This document shows positions 48,402 through 57,744 of a stretch of 64,000 nt of DNA, in pieces. Origin of the DNA: Pseudomonas azotoformans. Its GTDB lineage: Bacteria > Pseudomonadota > Gammaproteobacteria > Pseudomonadales > Pseudomonadaceae. The notes beneath the pieces were generated by a model that was not told where the DNA came from, ran no database searches, and saw nothing but the letters and a program-made list of their open reading frames with translations. The position numbers were made by a program, and so were the translations under genes. How positions within the stretch are numbered: the stretch's first letter is position 1; each line of letters opens with the position of its first letter. Location: positions 4,340,001 through 4,404,000 of the forward strand of contig NZ_CP014546.1 of assembly GCF_001579805.1 (NCBI RefSeq), written 5' to 3'.

Positions 48402-49222
48402 GTGATGCCGCGATCCATCCCATCCGTTTTATCCTGAGTGACGTGGACGGCACCTTGCTGCATCCCGATCACCGTCTCAGCCAACGCACCGCCGATGCGG
48501 TGCGGGCCTTGCGTGACAGCGGGGTGTTTTTCAGCCTGGCCAGCGGGCGTCCGCCCAAGGCCATGCTGCACCTGATCGAAACCTTCGGCATCGATGTGCC
48601 GGTGGCTGGTTTTAATGGCGGCACGTTGATCAACCCGGATGGCAGCATCCTGGTTGCCCATCATCTGCCGGCGGAGGCGGCGCTGGTGACCCTGGCGCTG
48701 TTCTCGGCGGAGCCGGATGTGGAAGTCTGGGTGTTTGCCGATGGCGACTGGCTGCGCCGCGACCCGCCAGGGCCGATGGTGCAGCGCGAGGCCGATGGCC
48801 TGGGCTACGGGCCGATTGTGGTAGAGAGTTTTGAGCCTTACCTGGACCGAGTGGATAAAATCGTCGCGGCCAGCAACAACACGCAATTGCTGGTGGAACT
48901 GGAGGCGCAGTTGCAGCCCAAGGTGCAAGGGTTGGCTCAGGTGTCGCGTTCACAGCCGGTGTACCTGGATGTGACGGCGATGCTGGCTAACAAGGGCGAG
49001 GCCTTGAAAACGCTGGCTGCACACCTTGGCGTCCCGATGGAACAGACGGCAGCTATAGGTGATGGCGGCAATGATCCGGCAATGTTTCACGTGGCCGGCT
49101 TGTCGATTGCCATGGGCCAGGCTGAAGAAACCGTCAAGCGCCAGGCCAGCGTTGTAACCGGTAGTAATATCGAGGACGGTGCCGCAGAGGCCATTGAACG
49201 GTTTATTCTGGCCGCTCAATAA
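48398..49222 (+). CDS. Cof-type HAD hydrolase
   Basis: 274 residues. HAD motifs: DVDGTLL (nucleophile D15, acid D17), the SGRPPKAM motif II near 48, and GDGGNDPAMF with lysine-bearing NKGEALKTLAAHLGV just before (about 195-230). The type IIB cap lies between. Cof-type enzymes dephosphorylate sugar phosphates or cofactors such as FMN or PLP precursors. Third in the gnd-zwf operon, it may remove phosphate from pathway intermediates. Specific substrate unknown. Confidence 0.87.
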   Translation: MSDAAIHPIRFILSDVDGTLLHPDHRLSQRTADAVRALRDSGVFFSLASGRPPKAMLHLIETFGIDVPVAGFNGGTLINPDGSILVAHHLPAEAALVTLALFSAEPDVEVWVFADGDWLRRDPPGPMVQREADGLGYGPIVVESFEPYLDRVDKIVAASNNTQLLVELEAQLQPKVQGLAQVSRSQPVYLDVTAMLANKGEALKTLAAHLGVPMEQTAAIGDGGNDPAMFHVAGLSIAMGQAEETVKRQASVVTGSNIEDGAAEAIERFILAAQ

Positions 49223-49243
49223 GCGTCATACGCTCTAACACTG

Positions 49244-49277
49244 AACTTGCGCTTATCTAAACCGATAAGCGCAAGTT
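49244..49277. terminator. perfect 14-bp hairpin between convergent genes
   Basis: AACTTGCGCTTATC, loop TAAACC, GATAAGCGCAAGTT. The perfect stem sits between the HAD gene and the convergent 86-residue gene. No strong T-run on either side, so termination may be Rho-assisted or the stem may protect 3' ends. Confidence 0.6.
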
Positions 49278-49288
49278 GCCGTGTTGGA

Positions 49289-49549
49289 TTACTTCGGCAT
49301 TGCCCAGGATTGCAACTGGTAGCCACTTTTATCGAGCTCGGCGCGGGCCTGCAACAGCAGGTCTTCCAGTTGTGCCGGGTCGGTATAAGCGCTCGAAGAC
49401 AGTTGTTTGCTGCCGATACGGTTGTTGGTGCGGTCGATGACGCTCAGGCTGAGGGCGCCATTGCCGTCATGCCAGGCCACGCACTGAAAGGGCTGGAAGG
49501 CACGGTCTGCGATCAAAAGAGCTTCGTTGATGCGGAGCGGGGCGTTCAT
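49289..49549 (-). CDS. small conserved-looking protein of unknown function
   Basis: 86 residues from ATG 49549 (MNAPLRINEALLI). It alternates strands and helices (FQPFQCVAWHDGNGALSLSV, then ARAELDKSGYQLQSWAM), with no signal peptide or membrane segment. No family recognised. Position after the strong hairpin and a GC-rich codon pattern like that of its neighbours support it. Confidence 0.65.
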   Translation of the reverse strand: MNAPLRINEALLIADRAFQPFQCVAWHDGNGALSLSVIDRTNNRIGSKQLSSSAYTDPAQLEDLLLQARAELDKSGYQLQSWAMPK

Positions 49550-49892
49550 GTGGGGTTCTCTCTCATTGCCCATTCAAGTGAGTGCCGGCGGTTGGGCTGA
49601 CCGTGCGGCGGGTTACTTGTACTGATGCACGATGGCGGGGTACGGGTCACATGTTAGAGCAACTATTTTCAACTTTTAGTGATTAACGTCATGTAAGCGG
49701 CTGTTTTGAAAGCTGAATGAAAGTTTCGCTGACGTGTAATTTTTTTTGCGTAAAGACGCGCAAGGGGCTTTTTGCCGGGGCTTATAGCGAAACGGTACAA
49801 GGTCAGCGTCAAGACCTTGCTAGTGTTAGCGCCAGGCGTCACAAACCGTTGTTTCTAAATAACTTTAACAATTTTGACGCCAAGGAATAGTC
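49550..49892. promoter_or_regulatory. leader of the sigma-54 activator gene
   Basis: A 343-bp intergenic region, increasingly AT-rich toward 49893. It contains a perfect CAAGGTC-GACCTTG hairpin (49798-49819) and an AT-rich CTAAATAACTTTAAC stretch near 49857 that may be the promoter. An AAGGA ribosome site precedes 49893. None of the CAGCGCTG palindromes seen at fapA is present here. Confidence 0.45.
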
Positions 49893-51218
49893 ATGGTTGT
49901 TACACCTGTGCAGCGTCGCTTGCTCGTGGTCGACCCCTGTGACGACTGCCATGGGCTATTGCCCGGTTTGCGCACCGCCGGGTGGGAAGTGGACAGCTGT
50001 ACCCTGGAGGCCGTGGGCGACCGGTCCTGCGATGTCGGCCTGCTGCGCCTGCAGCCCTATCACCTGGAGCGTCCGGAAGCGGTCAAGGAGCTGATCGGCC
50101 GCAGCGGCACCGAGTGGATCGCCGTACTCAGTCAAGACGTGTTGCGCCTGCAGAACGTCGGTGACTTCGTTTGTGAGTGGTTTTTCGATTTCCATACCTT
50201 GCCGTTCGATGTGGCCCGCGTGCAGGTTACGCTAGGGCGTGCCTTTGGCATGGCACGTCTGCGCGGCAAGGGCCATATGCCAGTGGACGAACCTGAGCAT
50301 GAGTTGCTGGGTGACAGTCGACCGATCCGCGAACTGCGCAAGTTATTGTCCAAGCTTGCACCCACCGAATCTCCGGTGCTGATCCGTGGCGACAGCGGCA
50401 CCGGTAAAGAGCTGGTGGCCAAGACCCTGCATCGCCAGTCCCAGCGCCACGCCAAGCCGTTTGTGGCGATCAACTGCGGGGCGATTCCTGAACATTTGAT
50501 CCAATCCGAATTGTTCGGTCATGAGAAGGGCGCGTTTACCGGCGCCCATCAGCGCAAGGTCGGGCGTATCGAAGCGGCCAACGGTGGCACGTTGTTCCTC
50601 GATGAAATCGGTGATTTACCGATGGAGTTGCAGGCCAACCTGCTGCGGTTTCTGCAGGAAAAACAGATTGAGCGCGTCGGCGGCAGCCAGCCGATTCCCG
50701 TAGATGTGCGGGTATTGGCGGCTACTCACGTCGACCTGGAGGCAGCGGTAGAGAAGGGCACCTTTCGCGAAGATCTGTACTACCGCCTCAATGTCCTGCA
50801 AGTGGTCACGGCGCCGTTGCGTGATCGCCATGGCGACGTCGCGATGCTGGCCAATCACTTTTCACGGTTCTACAGCCAGGAGACCGGCCGCCGCCCGCGC
50901 AGCTTCAGCGACGATGCGCTGGTGGCAATGGGTGAACACGCCTGGCCGGGTAACGTCCGCGAGCTGGCCAACCGAGTCCGGCGCGGCCTGGTACTGGCCG
51001 AAGGGCGCCAGATCGAAGCCGTTGATCTGGGATTACACGGCCAACAGGCAATTTCGCCGCCTATGGCTACACTGGAAGACTATAAGCACCGCGCCGAACG
51101 TCAGGCGCTGTGCGACGTGCTCAACCGGCACAGCGATAACCTGAGTGTGGCGGCCCGTGTACTGGGGGTTTCCCGACCCACGTTCTACCGGTTGCTGCAC
51201 AAACACCAGATCCGCTAG
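49893..51218 (+). CDS. sigma-54 activator, VpsR/FleQ-like
   Basis: 441 residues. The N-terminal receiver-like domain (1-125) lacks the usual phosphorylation pattern and has FFDFHTLPFD (97-106), typical of VpsR/FleQ-type receivers, some of which bind c-di-GMP. The AAA+ core has Walker A GDSGTGKE (166-173), the sigma-54 contact GAFTGA (213-218), Walker B LFLDEIGDL (234-242). A Fis-type HTH closes the protein (NLSVAARVLGVSRPTFYRLL). Convergent with the fap operon, whose first gene has a sigma-54 promoter, so it is the best candidate for the fap activator. Confidence 0.9.
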   Translation: MVVTPVQRRLLVVDPCDDCHGLLPGLRTAGWEVDSCTLEAVGDRSCDVGLLRLQPYHLERPEAVKELIGRSGTEWIAVLSQDVLRLQNVGDFVCEWFFDFHTLPFDVARVQVTLGRAFGMARLRGKGHMPVDEPEHELLGDSRPIRELRKLLSKLAPTESPVLIRGDSGTGKELVAKTLHRQSQRHAKPFVAINCGAIPEHLIQSELFGHEKGAFTGAHQRKVGRIEAANGGTLFLDEIGDLPMELQANLLRFLQEKQIERVGGSQPIPVDVRVLAATHVDLEAAVEKGTFREDLYYRLNVLQVVTAPLRDRHGDVAMLANHFSRFYSQETGRRPRSFSDDALVAMGEHAWPGNVRELANRVRRGLVLAEGRQIEAVDLGLHGQQAISPPMATLEDYKHRAERQALCDVLNRHSDNLSVAARVLGVSRPTFYRLLHKHQIR

Positions 51219-51230
51219 GGCGGGTAAACC

Positions 51231-51271
51231 GAAAAGCCCCGCAACGACCCTTATCGTTGCGGGGCTTTTCC
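51231..51271. terminator. bidirectional terminator between activator and fapF
   Basis: AAAAGCCCCGCAACGA followed, after a CCCT loop, by TATCGTTGCGGGGCTTTT. Long GC stem with A and T runs ends both convergent units. Confidence 0.92.
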
Positions 51272-51282
51272 TTGTGTGAGGG

Positions 51283-52608
<1,326 letters not shown>

Positions 52609-52639
52609 CTAATGCGTAAGTGTCGAGGGTCAGCGTAGT

Positions 52640-53384
52640 TCAATAACCGAGAGTGCGTAGGCCTTTGAGTTGATCCAGATTACAGTTCAGCGCCGGGTTG
52701 TTCAGGCCGTTGTTCATCACCACATTCAGCTGGGTCATGTTGGAGACGAAGTTTCTATCGCCGGTCAACACGGTGCCTTGCAGCACTTGGCCGCCGCCAA
52801 TTTGCTGGAGGCTATTGCCTTGGTTGTGGTTGCCCTGGATCGCCATCTGCAAGCCGCCATTGTTGGCCGACACACTCACACGACCTGCCGCGCTGTCCCC
52901 GGTGACGGTGCCGCCGGCGACCAGTACCTGGCCGGATTGCACGATGTTGGACGGGGCGAAGCCGTTCTCGGTGACGTTGATCCCGACATTGTTGTACGCG
53001 GTGTTGCCGTCGCCGGCTGCGCGCACGCTTTGGGTCACACCTGTGCCGGTGCCCAGGCCCGGCGCCGCCGCTGACGTTACCGGTGCCCGCATTCGGATTG
53101 GTGCCCGTACCGGTAGAGCCCGTGGTCTGTACGTAGAATTGTGGCGTGATGGTGGAGGAATCGACTTGCATGCTGGCCTTGCCAGTAATGGTGTCGCCCA
53201 CGGCATTGGTCCAGGTGCTGCTAATGACAATACCGAAACTGACAATCCGCCCCGGCATCACATAACGACCGCGCAGCTCGGCCATTTCCGAGTCCTTGAG
53301 TTCGATCGGTTTGAACCCCGACGAAGCATAAGCGGGCATTGAGGCTGCCAGACACAAGACCGTCAGCCAACGGGAAGTGTTCAT
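52640..53384 (-). pseudogene. fapE: fapE with a one-base frameshift
   Basis: The 745-bp unit encodes FapE in two frames. From 53384: signal peptide (MNTSRWLTVLCLAASMPAYA) then IELKDSEMAELRGRYVMPGR, up to NPNAGTGNVS. In the next frame the gene continues from about 53070: GLGTGTGVTQSVRAAGDG, GNHNQGNSLQQIGGGQVLQG and ends NLDQLKGLRTLGY. One extra base in a GGCGGCGCCGGG run (about 53062-53082) joins them; corrected length would be about 247, normal for FapE. FapE is a minor fibre component and part of the export module. Real mutation and sequencing error cannot be told apart here. Confidence 0.85.
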
Positions 53385-53422
53385 CTTCTGCTCCTGGAGC
53401 GTCCTGCCCCTTATTGCGCTTC

Positions 53423-54103
53423 TTAGAAGAAGTCGCTCTGGATGAAACCGAAGTCCATCAGCTCGGCATCGCCTACGGGCCTGAACTCATTCAACTGGTT
53501 CTTGGCGGTCAGTGGCGTGGGCGGGTCGAGCAGGGCGTTGGCCTTGTCGTAACCTTCACCCAGCACGGCGAATACAATGCCATTCCAACCTTTGACGAAG
53601 TCATCGTGTGAATAGCGCTTGTGGCCCAGCACCGGGTCGCCGATATAGACCCAGTCCTTGTCCGCGCGCTGCAACACCACGAAGTGCTTGTAGCCCCGGA
53701 TTTCCAGCAACACCACCACAGGGATCTTCACGGTCGCCAGGGTGTCTGGCCCGATTTTGTAGCCCCGGGCACGCATGCCGATGCTTTCGAGGTAGCGCTT
53801 CATGTCCAGCATGGAGAAACCCTGGGTACGTACCAGGTCCTGGTCTGCATTGACCAGCATGCCTTTGATGATGTGGTCTTCGTCTACGTCGAGCCAATAG
53901 CCCTGGCGCAGGATGGTGGCGAGTGCCGCAGCACCACAGCTGAAATCGGTTTTCTGTTCCACCAGGTTGGCGAATTTGCGTTCACGGATACTCTCGACCT
54001 TCTTGTAGATAACTGCACCGCCAGGCATGGCGGAGATCGCCATGGTGCCTGCCCAGGTCGGGCCGGTGAGCAACATCAGGAGGGTGAGGGTCGCGAGGCG
54101 CAT
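53423..54103 (-). CDS. fapD: FapD, C39-type cysteine protease
   Basis: 226 residues. Signal peptide (about 1-19), then a C39 peptidase domain with catalytic C56 in TDFSCGAAALATIL, H140 in GYKHFVVLQ and D156 in YIGDPVLG. C39 proteases normally process double-glycine leaders of bacteriocins; FapD is a periplasmic member needed for Fap assembly. All three catalytic residues are kept. It follows fapC after a hairpin terminator, which probably lowers its expression relative to the amyloid subunits. Confidence 0.93.
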   Translation of the reverse strand: MRLATLTLLMLLTGPTWAGTMAISAMPGGAVIYKKVESIRERKFANLVEQKTDFSCGAAALATILRQGYWLDVDEDHIIKGMLVNADQDLVRTQGFSMLDMKRYLESIGMRARGYKIGPDTLATVKIPVVVLLEIRGYKHFVVLQRADKDWVYIGDPVLGHKRYSHDDFVKGWNGIVFAVLGEGYDKANALLDPPTPLTAKNQLNEFRPVGDAELMDFGFIQSDFF

Positions 54104-54130
54104 GATCGAATGACCTGTTGGACACTGGAA

Positions 54131-54158
54131 TAAAAAAGGGCCTTGTTGCCAAGGCCCC
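54131..54158 (-). terminator. intrinsic terminator between fapC and fapD
   Basis: On the minus strand GGGCCTTGGCAACAAGGCCC (stem of seven, loop GGCAAC overlapping) is followed by TTTTTTATT, directly after the fapC stop. Partial read-through would keep fapABC mRNA above fapDEF. Confidence 0.85.
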
Positions 54159-54164
54159 GTTGGA

Positions 54165-54911
54165 TCAGAAGCGCACGCCGCTGCTGCAGACGCTGCAACC
54201 TTGGCCTACAGACAGGCTGTTGCTGCCTTGGTTGCCCGAGCCGGACAGTACGTTCACCCCAACGTTACCGCTGTTGGAGTTGACCGAGTTGTCCAGGCTG
54301 GCGTTGTTGGACACGTATTGAGGCTTGCCGCCATGGCCATAGCCGTGGCTGGTAGCGGCAGTGTTGAGGTAGCTGTTGTTGAGCGAATTTTGCTCGGTGT
54401 TGGCGGCAGCGGCGATGTTTTTGCCGTCAGCGGTAGTGATAGCCAGGTTGTTTTTACCTTGGTTTCCTTGACCGGACAGGCCGTTGTAGCCCACGTTGCC
54501 GGAGTTACGGTTGACGGAGTTATCCAGCGAAGCGTTGTTTTGGGTACCTTTGTTGACAAAGTTGTTGTGCTGGCTGCTTTGATCAACATCGATCACTGCA
54601 AACACTGTCGCGAAGTCGCCTTTGGCGCTGGAGATAGCGCCGGCGTTGTCGGCCTGGTTGCCGGAACCGGACAGCACGTTGACGCCAGTGTTACCGCTGT
54701 TGCCGGTTACCGAACCATCCGCAGAAGCGTTGTTCTCGGTTTTGGTGTCATCGAACTTATTGTGTTCGCTTTTTTGCACATCCGTCACAACAGCGGCGAC
54801 AGTACCTGTTGGTTGAGGCGCAGGGTGCCAGCCACCACCTGCTTGAGCAGCAGCAGCCATGAGTGCGGCGAGAGCGAAAACCATTGGTTTCAGAGCCATT
54901 TGAGGTTTCAT
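54165..54911 (-). CDS. fapC: FapC, major functional-amyloid subunit
   Basis: 248 residues. Signal peptide to about 24 (AAAQA-GGG), then three imperfect amyloid repeats at 61-89, 126-154 and 203-231, each of the form NAS.D.SV..NSGN.G.N.LSG.GNQ, separated by Gln/Asn/Ser-rich linkers. The C-terminus keeps the conserved CxxC (CSVC, 239-242). This is the main component of extracellular Fap fibrils, which stiffen biofilm. The second linker has a GHGYGHGGKP stretch. fapB lies 67 bp upstream. Confidence 0.96.
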   Translation of the reverse strand: MKPQMALKPMVFALAALMAAAAQAGGGWHPAPQPTGTVAAVVTDVQKSEHNKFDDTKTENNASADGSVTGNSGNTGVNVLSGSGNQADNAGAISSAKGDFATVFAVIDVDQSSQHNNFVNKGTQNNASLDNSVNRNSGNVGYNGLSGQGNQGKNNLAITTADGKNIAAAANTEQNSLNNSYLNTAATSHGYGHGGKPQYVSNNASLDNSVNSNSGNVGVNVLSGSGNQGSNSLSVGQGCSVCSSGVRF

Positions 54912-54978
54912 GGTGTTTCTCCTTGCTTCTAATTAGTTGGTTAAGTGTTGGTACGGTCTAACTCGTGCTACCAAGCCG

Positions 54979-55530
54979 TTACTTGATAGTGATGCCCAGG
55001 GTGTTAGCCACTCGGTTCCCCACCCCGGCACTCTGGTTCACCTGAATCACTCCTCGGCTGCCGGTGAAGGCCTGGTCGCTTGTCACGACCTGGCGGCTGC
55101 CAGTGGTGGGGGTGAGCCCTGAGTCGGTTGCCAGCGTCGTCGTGTTCTGTTGCAACAGGACGCTGTCGTCGATGCTTTGCGGGCCAGGGTTGACGCTGAT
55201 CCGCACCGCATTGACTAATTGGTTATTGGCCCCGGCGGACTGGTTGATGCCCAACATGCCGTTGCCATTGCTGAAAGAAGTGCCCTCGATCGCCGCTTTG
55301 GCGTTCAGGGAAGGGTCGACCTTGCCGTCCATTCTCTGGATATTGCTGGTGGTCGCCTGACCACCCAGCGCGACGGCGCGGTTGTTGGCGGTTTGCTGCT
55401 GGTTGCCTGCGGCCTGGTTGATCATCAGGTTGCCGCGGTAGTCTTTACCGCTGTTATTGATCACGGCGGTGTTGTCGGCCATGGCCGAAGCGCTGGTGAG
55501 CAGGGCCAGAAGGAGCAGAGAACGGTTCAT
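54979..55530 (-). CDS. fapB: FapB, minor amyloid subunit / nucleator
   Basis: 183 residues. Signal peptide (about 1-18, ASAMA-DNT) and three repeats at about 33-52, 91-110 and 160-179, each of the form G.(L/V)..(I/V)NQ(A/S)AG..N..(V/N), shorter than those of FapC. FapB is thought to nucleate FapC fibres. The ATG overlaps the fapA stop by 4 bp (ATGA), so the two are translationally coupled. Confidence 0.93.
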   Translation of the reverse strand: MNRSLLLLALLTSASAMADNTAVINNSGKDYRGNLMINQAAGNQQQTANNRAVALGGQATTSNIQRMDGKVDPSLNAKAAIEGTSFSNGNGMLGINQSAGANNQLVNAVRISVNPGPQSIDDSVLLQQNTTTLATDSGLTPTTGSRQVVTSDQAFTGSRGVIQVNQSAGVGNRVANTLGITIK

Positions 55531-55985
55531 TGTTTGCCCCCCATCATGCTGCCGATGTTGTTCAACGGCGCCAGGCCACGCTGGATCGAATCGCTGATCT
55601 GCCCCCCCATGCTGCCACTGCCCCCGGAGCGACTGGCGGCTGCGCCGGCGCCCAAGGTGGACATGCTGTTTTGGGTGGCACTCAAGCCGGAGAGGTTGCC
55701 GTTAGGCTGGATGGCACGGGTGATGCTCAAGCCGCTGCTGACGGCGCCGAAGTCTCGGTCACTCAGTTCGCCCGAAAGGGCGCCGAGGATTTCCCGGCTT
55801 GGATTGGCATTGGCGGTCTGGGGGTAAGGATCTGGACCAAAGGAAGACCGACCGTACATGTGTCCCTGTACGTCGCGCCCGGTGACGATCACGCCGTCAC
55901 CCGCATGGCTCGGAACCACGATGCTGGCGCTGAGTACACAGCTGATCAGCAGTACGTTCATCGAACCTTGAGTGAGTGTATTCAC
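55527..55985 (-). CDS. fapA: FapA, periplasmic chaperone-like Fap protein
   Basis: 152 residues from GTG 55985 (AAGGA 8 nt upstream); ATG 55961 ([13 protein letters not shown]) is a good alternative. Signal peptide to about 28 (VVPSHA-GDG), then [21 protein letters not shown] and a Gly/Ser/Met-rich, flexible C-terminus ([20 protein letters not shown]). FapA is reported to bind FapC and limit premature fibrillation. First gene of the operon, downstream of a sigma-54 promoter. Confidence 0.9.
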   Translation of the reverse strand: MNTLTQGSMNVLLISCVLSASIVVPSHAGDGVIVTGRDVQGHMYGRSSFGPDPYPQTANANPSREILGALSGELSDRDFGAVSSGLSITRAIQPNGNLSGLSATQNSMSTLGAGAAASRSGGSGSMGGQISDSIQRGLAPLNNIGSMMGGKQ

Positions 55986-56037
55986 GGCGGCATTCCTTAT
56001 TCTTCGCGCTGACCCTAAACAGCGCTGTAAGGGATAG

Positions 56038-56053
56038 AGCAGAAGCCGTGCCG
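56038..56053 (-). promoter_or_regulatory. sigma-54 promoter of fapABCDEF
   Basis: Minus-strand CGGCACG-GCTT-CTGCT keeps the invariant GG (-24) and GC (-12) with exactly 10 bp between, close to the consensus TGGCACG-N4-TTGCA. It lies about 52-67 bp before the fapA start codon. A sigma-54 activator gene is at the other end of the cluster. Confidence 0.85.
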
Positions 56054-56110
56054 CTTTTTATTTTGCGTGGTTATTCAAGGGGTTGAAGATATTGATGGGC
56101 AAAGTGATAG

Positions 56111-56199
56111 CAGCGCTGTTTCAGGAATGAAACAACGCCCCGGCCATTCACAGCTACCCAGCCACTGCGCAAACGCTTCACTCGGTTGTATCAGCGCTG
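56111..56199. promoter_or_regulatory. paired CAGCGCTG palindromes, candidate activator sites for fap
   Basis: Two copies of the palindrome CAGCGCTG, at 56111-56118 and 56192-56199, lie 58 and 139 bp upstream of the -24 element and 81 bp apart. The minus-strand contexts are alike (GAAACAGCGCTGCTA and GTTACAGCGCTGATA). A third copy is at 56020-56027 around the expected transcription start (CTTACAGCGCTGTTT). Spacing suits upstream activator sequences for a sigma-54 activator. Confidence 0.55.
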
Positions 56200-56287
56200 T
56201 AACACTGCCCATGGCAAAACGATGAATCCGCTGTGCACGGGCGGTTCAGGGCAAGGGCGTGTTAAAAAAACGGACACTTCAGGCATG

Positions 56288-56310
56288 ACAAAGCCCACAA
56301 CGGTGGGCAG
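56288..56310 (-). terminator. weak terminator after the fecR-like gene
   Basis: Minus-strand GCCCAC-CGTT-GTGGGC stem followed by TTTGT. It separates the fecR-like gene from the fap promoter, so fap is probably transcribed independently. Confidence 0.5.
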
Positions 56311-56314
56311 CGGT

Positions 56315-57310
56315 TCAGCCTTTGGGCGTTTTACGCGGGATGGCGTTGAGTACGGGGTTGCCGTCCTGGTTCTGGGTCAGGTAGACCGGCAAAACCTTGG
56401 GCAGGGAGGCAATGAGGTGGTTGACCTCACTGATGTTGTAGATGCCACCGATGCGGATCGCGCCGGTGTTGGCGTCGGCCAGCATCACCGGTTTGGTGAG
56501 GTAGCGGTTGATCAGCGGCAACGCATCGGCCAGCGCCAGGTTGTCGAGGATCAGCTTGCCCTGGCGCCAGGCCAGGGCGGTGTCATCAGGGCTGATCGTC
56601 CGCACGCGGGGCGTGGCATCACCTTGTTGGTAACTGGCCTGCATGCCGGGCGTCAGAGGCACACTGCCGTGGACCTGGTCGCTGGCAATCTGCACTGAGC
56701 CTTCCAGCAACATCACCCGTACCTGGTCTTCGTATTTCCAGACGTTGAACTGGGTGCCCGTCACCCGAACCTGGCCTGCGCCAGCGTGCACGATAAAGGG
56801 ATGGGCACTGTCATGGCTGACTTTGAAAAACGCTTCGCCCTTTTTCAGCGTGACCCGACGCTGGTCCTTGTAGTTGCTGTAGACCAACTCGGTGCCCAGG
56901 TTAAGTTCCACCTGGCTGCCATCACCCAGGGTGACCAGGCGCAAACCGTTGGCAGCCTCGAAGCGCTCGTAGGAACTGGGCAGCCAACCGGCTTCCCACC
57001 CCGTAAAGGCTGCCAGGGGCAGGGCGACCAGGCAGATCGCCGCCGCCACGGCGTAGGTGCGCACGCGACTGCGGGGTTTGAGCGGCACCACCACCGGCGT
57101 GGGTTCGTGGCGGGGGAGGTGGTCGGCAACGTCCCAGATCTCCAGCATCGCCGCGTATTCAAAGGCATGCAGCGGGTGGGAGTCATGCCACTGTTCAAAA
57201 GCCTGACGCTCGCTCGTCGTGCAATCGCCCGCGTGCAGGCGCATGCACCAATGCGCGGCGGCGTCGGTGATGGCGTCATATTCGGCTTCTGAAAGGGACT
57301 TTTCGCTCAT
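56315..57310 (-). CDS. FecR-like anti-sigma / surface-signalling protein
   Basis: 331 residues. N-terminal DUF4880-type helices (AAAHWCMRLHAGDCTTSERQ, about 18-37), a transmembrane helix (about 85-105, TYAVAAAICLVALPLAAF), then a periplasmic FecR domain (LRLVTLGDGSQVELNLGTEL about 121; AFFKVSHDSAHPFIVHAGAG about 158) and a C-terminal STN-like domain. Normally encoded beside an ECF sigma factor and a TonB receptor; neither is adjacent. ATG 57310 (MSEKSLSE) follows AGGATGAG; 57331 is an alternative. Confidence 0.88.
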   Translation of the reverse strand: MSEKSLSEAEYDAITDAAAHWCMRLHAGDCTTSERQAFEQWHDSHPLHAFEYAAMLEIWDVADHLPRHEPTPVVVPLKPRSRVRTYAVAAAICLVALPLAAFTGWEAGWLPSSYERFEAANGLRLVTLGDGSQVELNLGTELVYSNYKDQRRVTLKKGEAFFKVSHDSAHPFIVHAGAGQVRVTGTQFNVWKYEDQVRVMLLEGSVQIASDQVHGSVPLTPGMQASYQQGDATPRVRTISPDDTALAWRQGKLILDNLALADALPLINRYLTKPVMLADANTGAIRIGGIYNISEVNHLIASLPKVLPVYLTQNQDGNPVLNAIPRKTPKG

Positions 57311-57452
57311 TAACTCATCCTGATTTCGCACATTCTAACCTCCCAGGGTGGACGGCGAGAACAGCCATCATGGCGATTGCACATCAATTGGAACTTATTC
57401 TCGTTTGGGAATACCTAAAAGATTCAGGACATTCCCACAATGGAGAACGAAA

Positions 57453-57722
57453 ATGCTGAAGAAAACCTTAATCGCCCTGTGTGCAACTTCCGCACTGCTC
57501 AGTGCCGGTGCCGCCCTGGCCGATAAACCGGGGGCAGGCTGGATCACCATCGAGAAGGCGATTGAAGTCGCCAAGACCAAGGCCGGTTACGTTGAGGTGT
57601 ATGCCGCCGAGGCCGATGACAATGGCTATTGGGAAGTCAAAGGGCGCAAGTCCGACGGCACGGTATATGAGGCGCGTATCGATGGTGCGTCGGGCAACAT
57701 CCTGCGTGATCAGAAGGACTGA
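57453..57722 (+). CDS. PepSY-domain periplasmic protein
   Basis: 89 residues. Signal peptide (about 1-23, AGAALA-DKP), then one PepSY domain: ITIEKAIEVAKTKAGYVEVY leading to GYWEVKGRKSDGTVYEARID and GNILRDQKD, the calcium/peptide-binding-like fold of protease-inhibitory propeptides. Often regulated by two-component systems in Pseudomonas, though none is adjacent. Start at ATG 57453 (MLKKTLIALC) with a GGAGAA site; the 35 codons upstream do not look coding. Its stop lies 22 bp from the end of the giant toxin-like gene. Confidence 0.85.
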   Translation: MLKKTLIALCATSALLSAGAALADKPGAGWITIEKAIEVAKTKAGYVEVYAAEADDNGYWEVKGRKSDGTVYEARIDGASGNILRDQKD

Positions 57723-57744
57723 AGCGCTCTGCCGGGGTGCTGCC

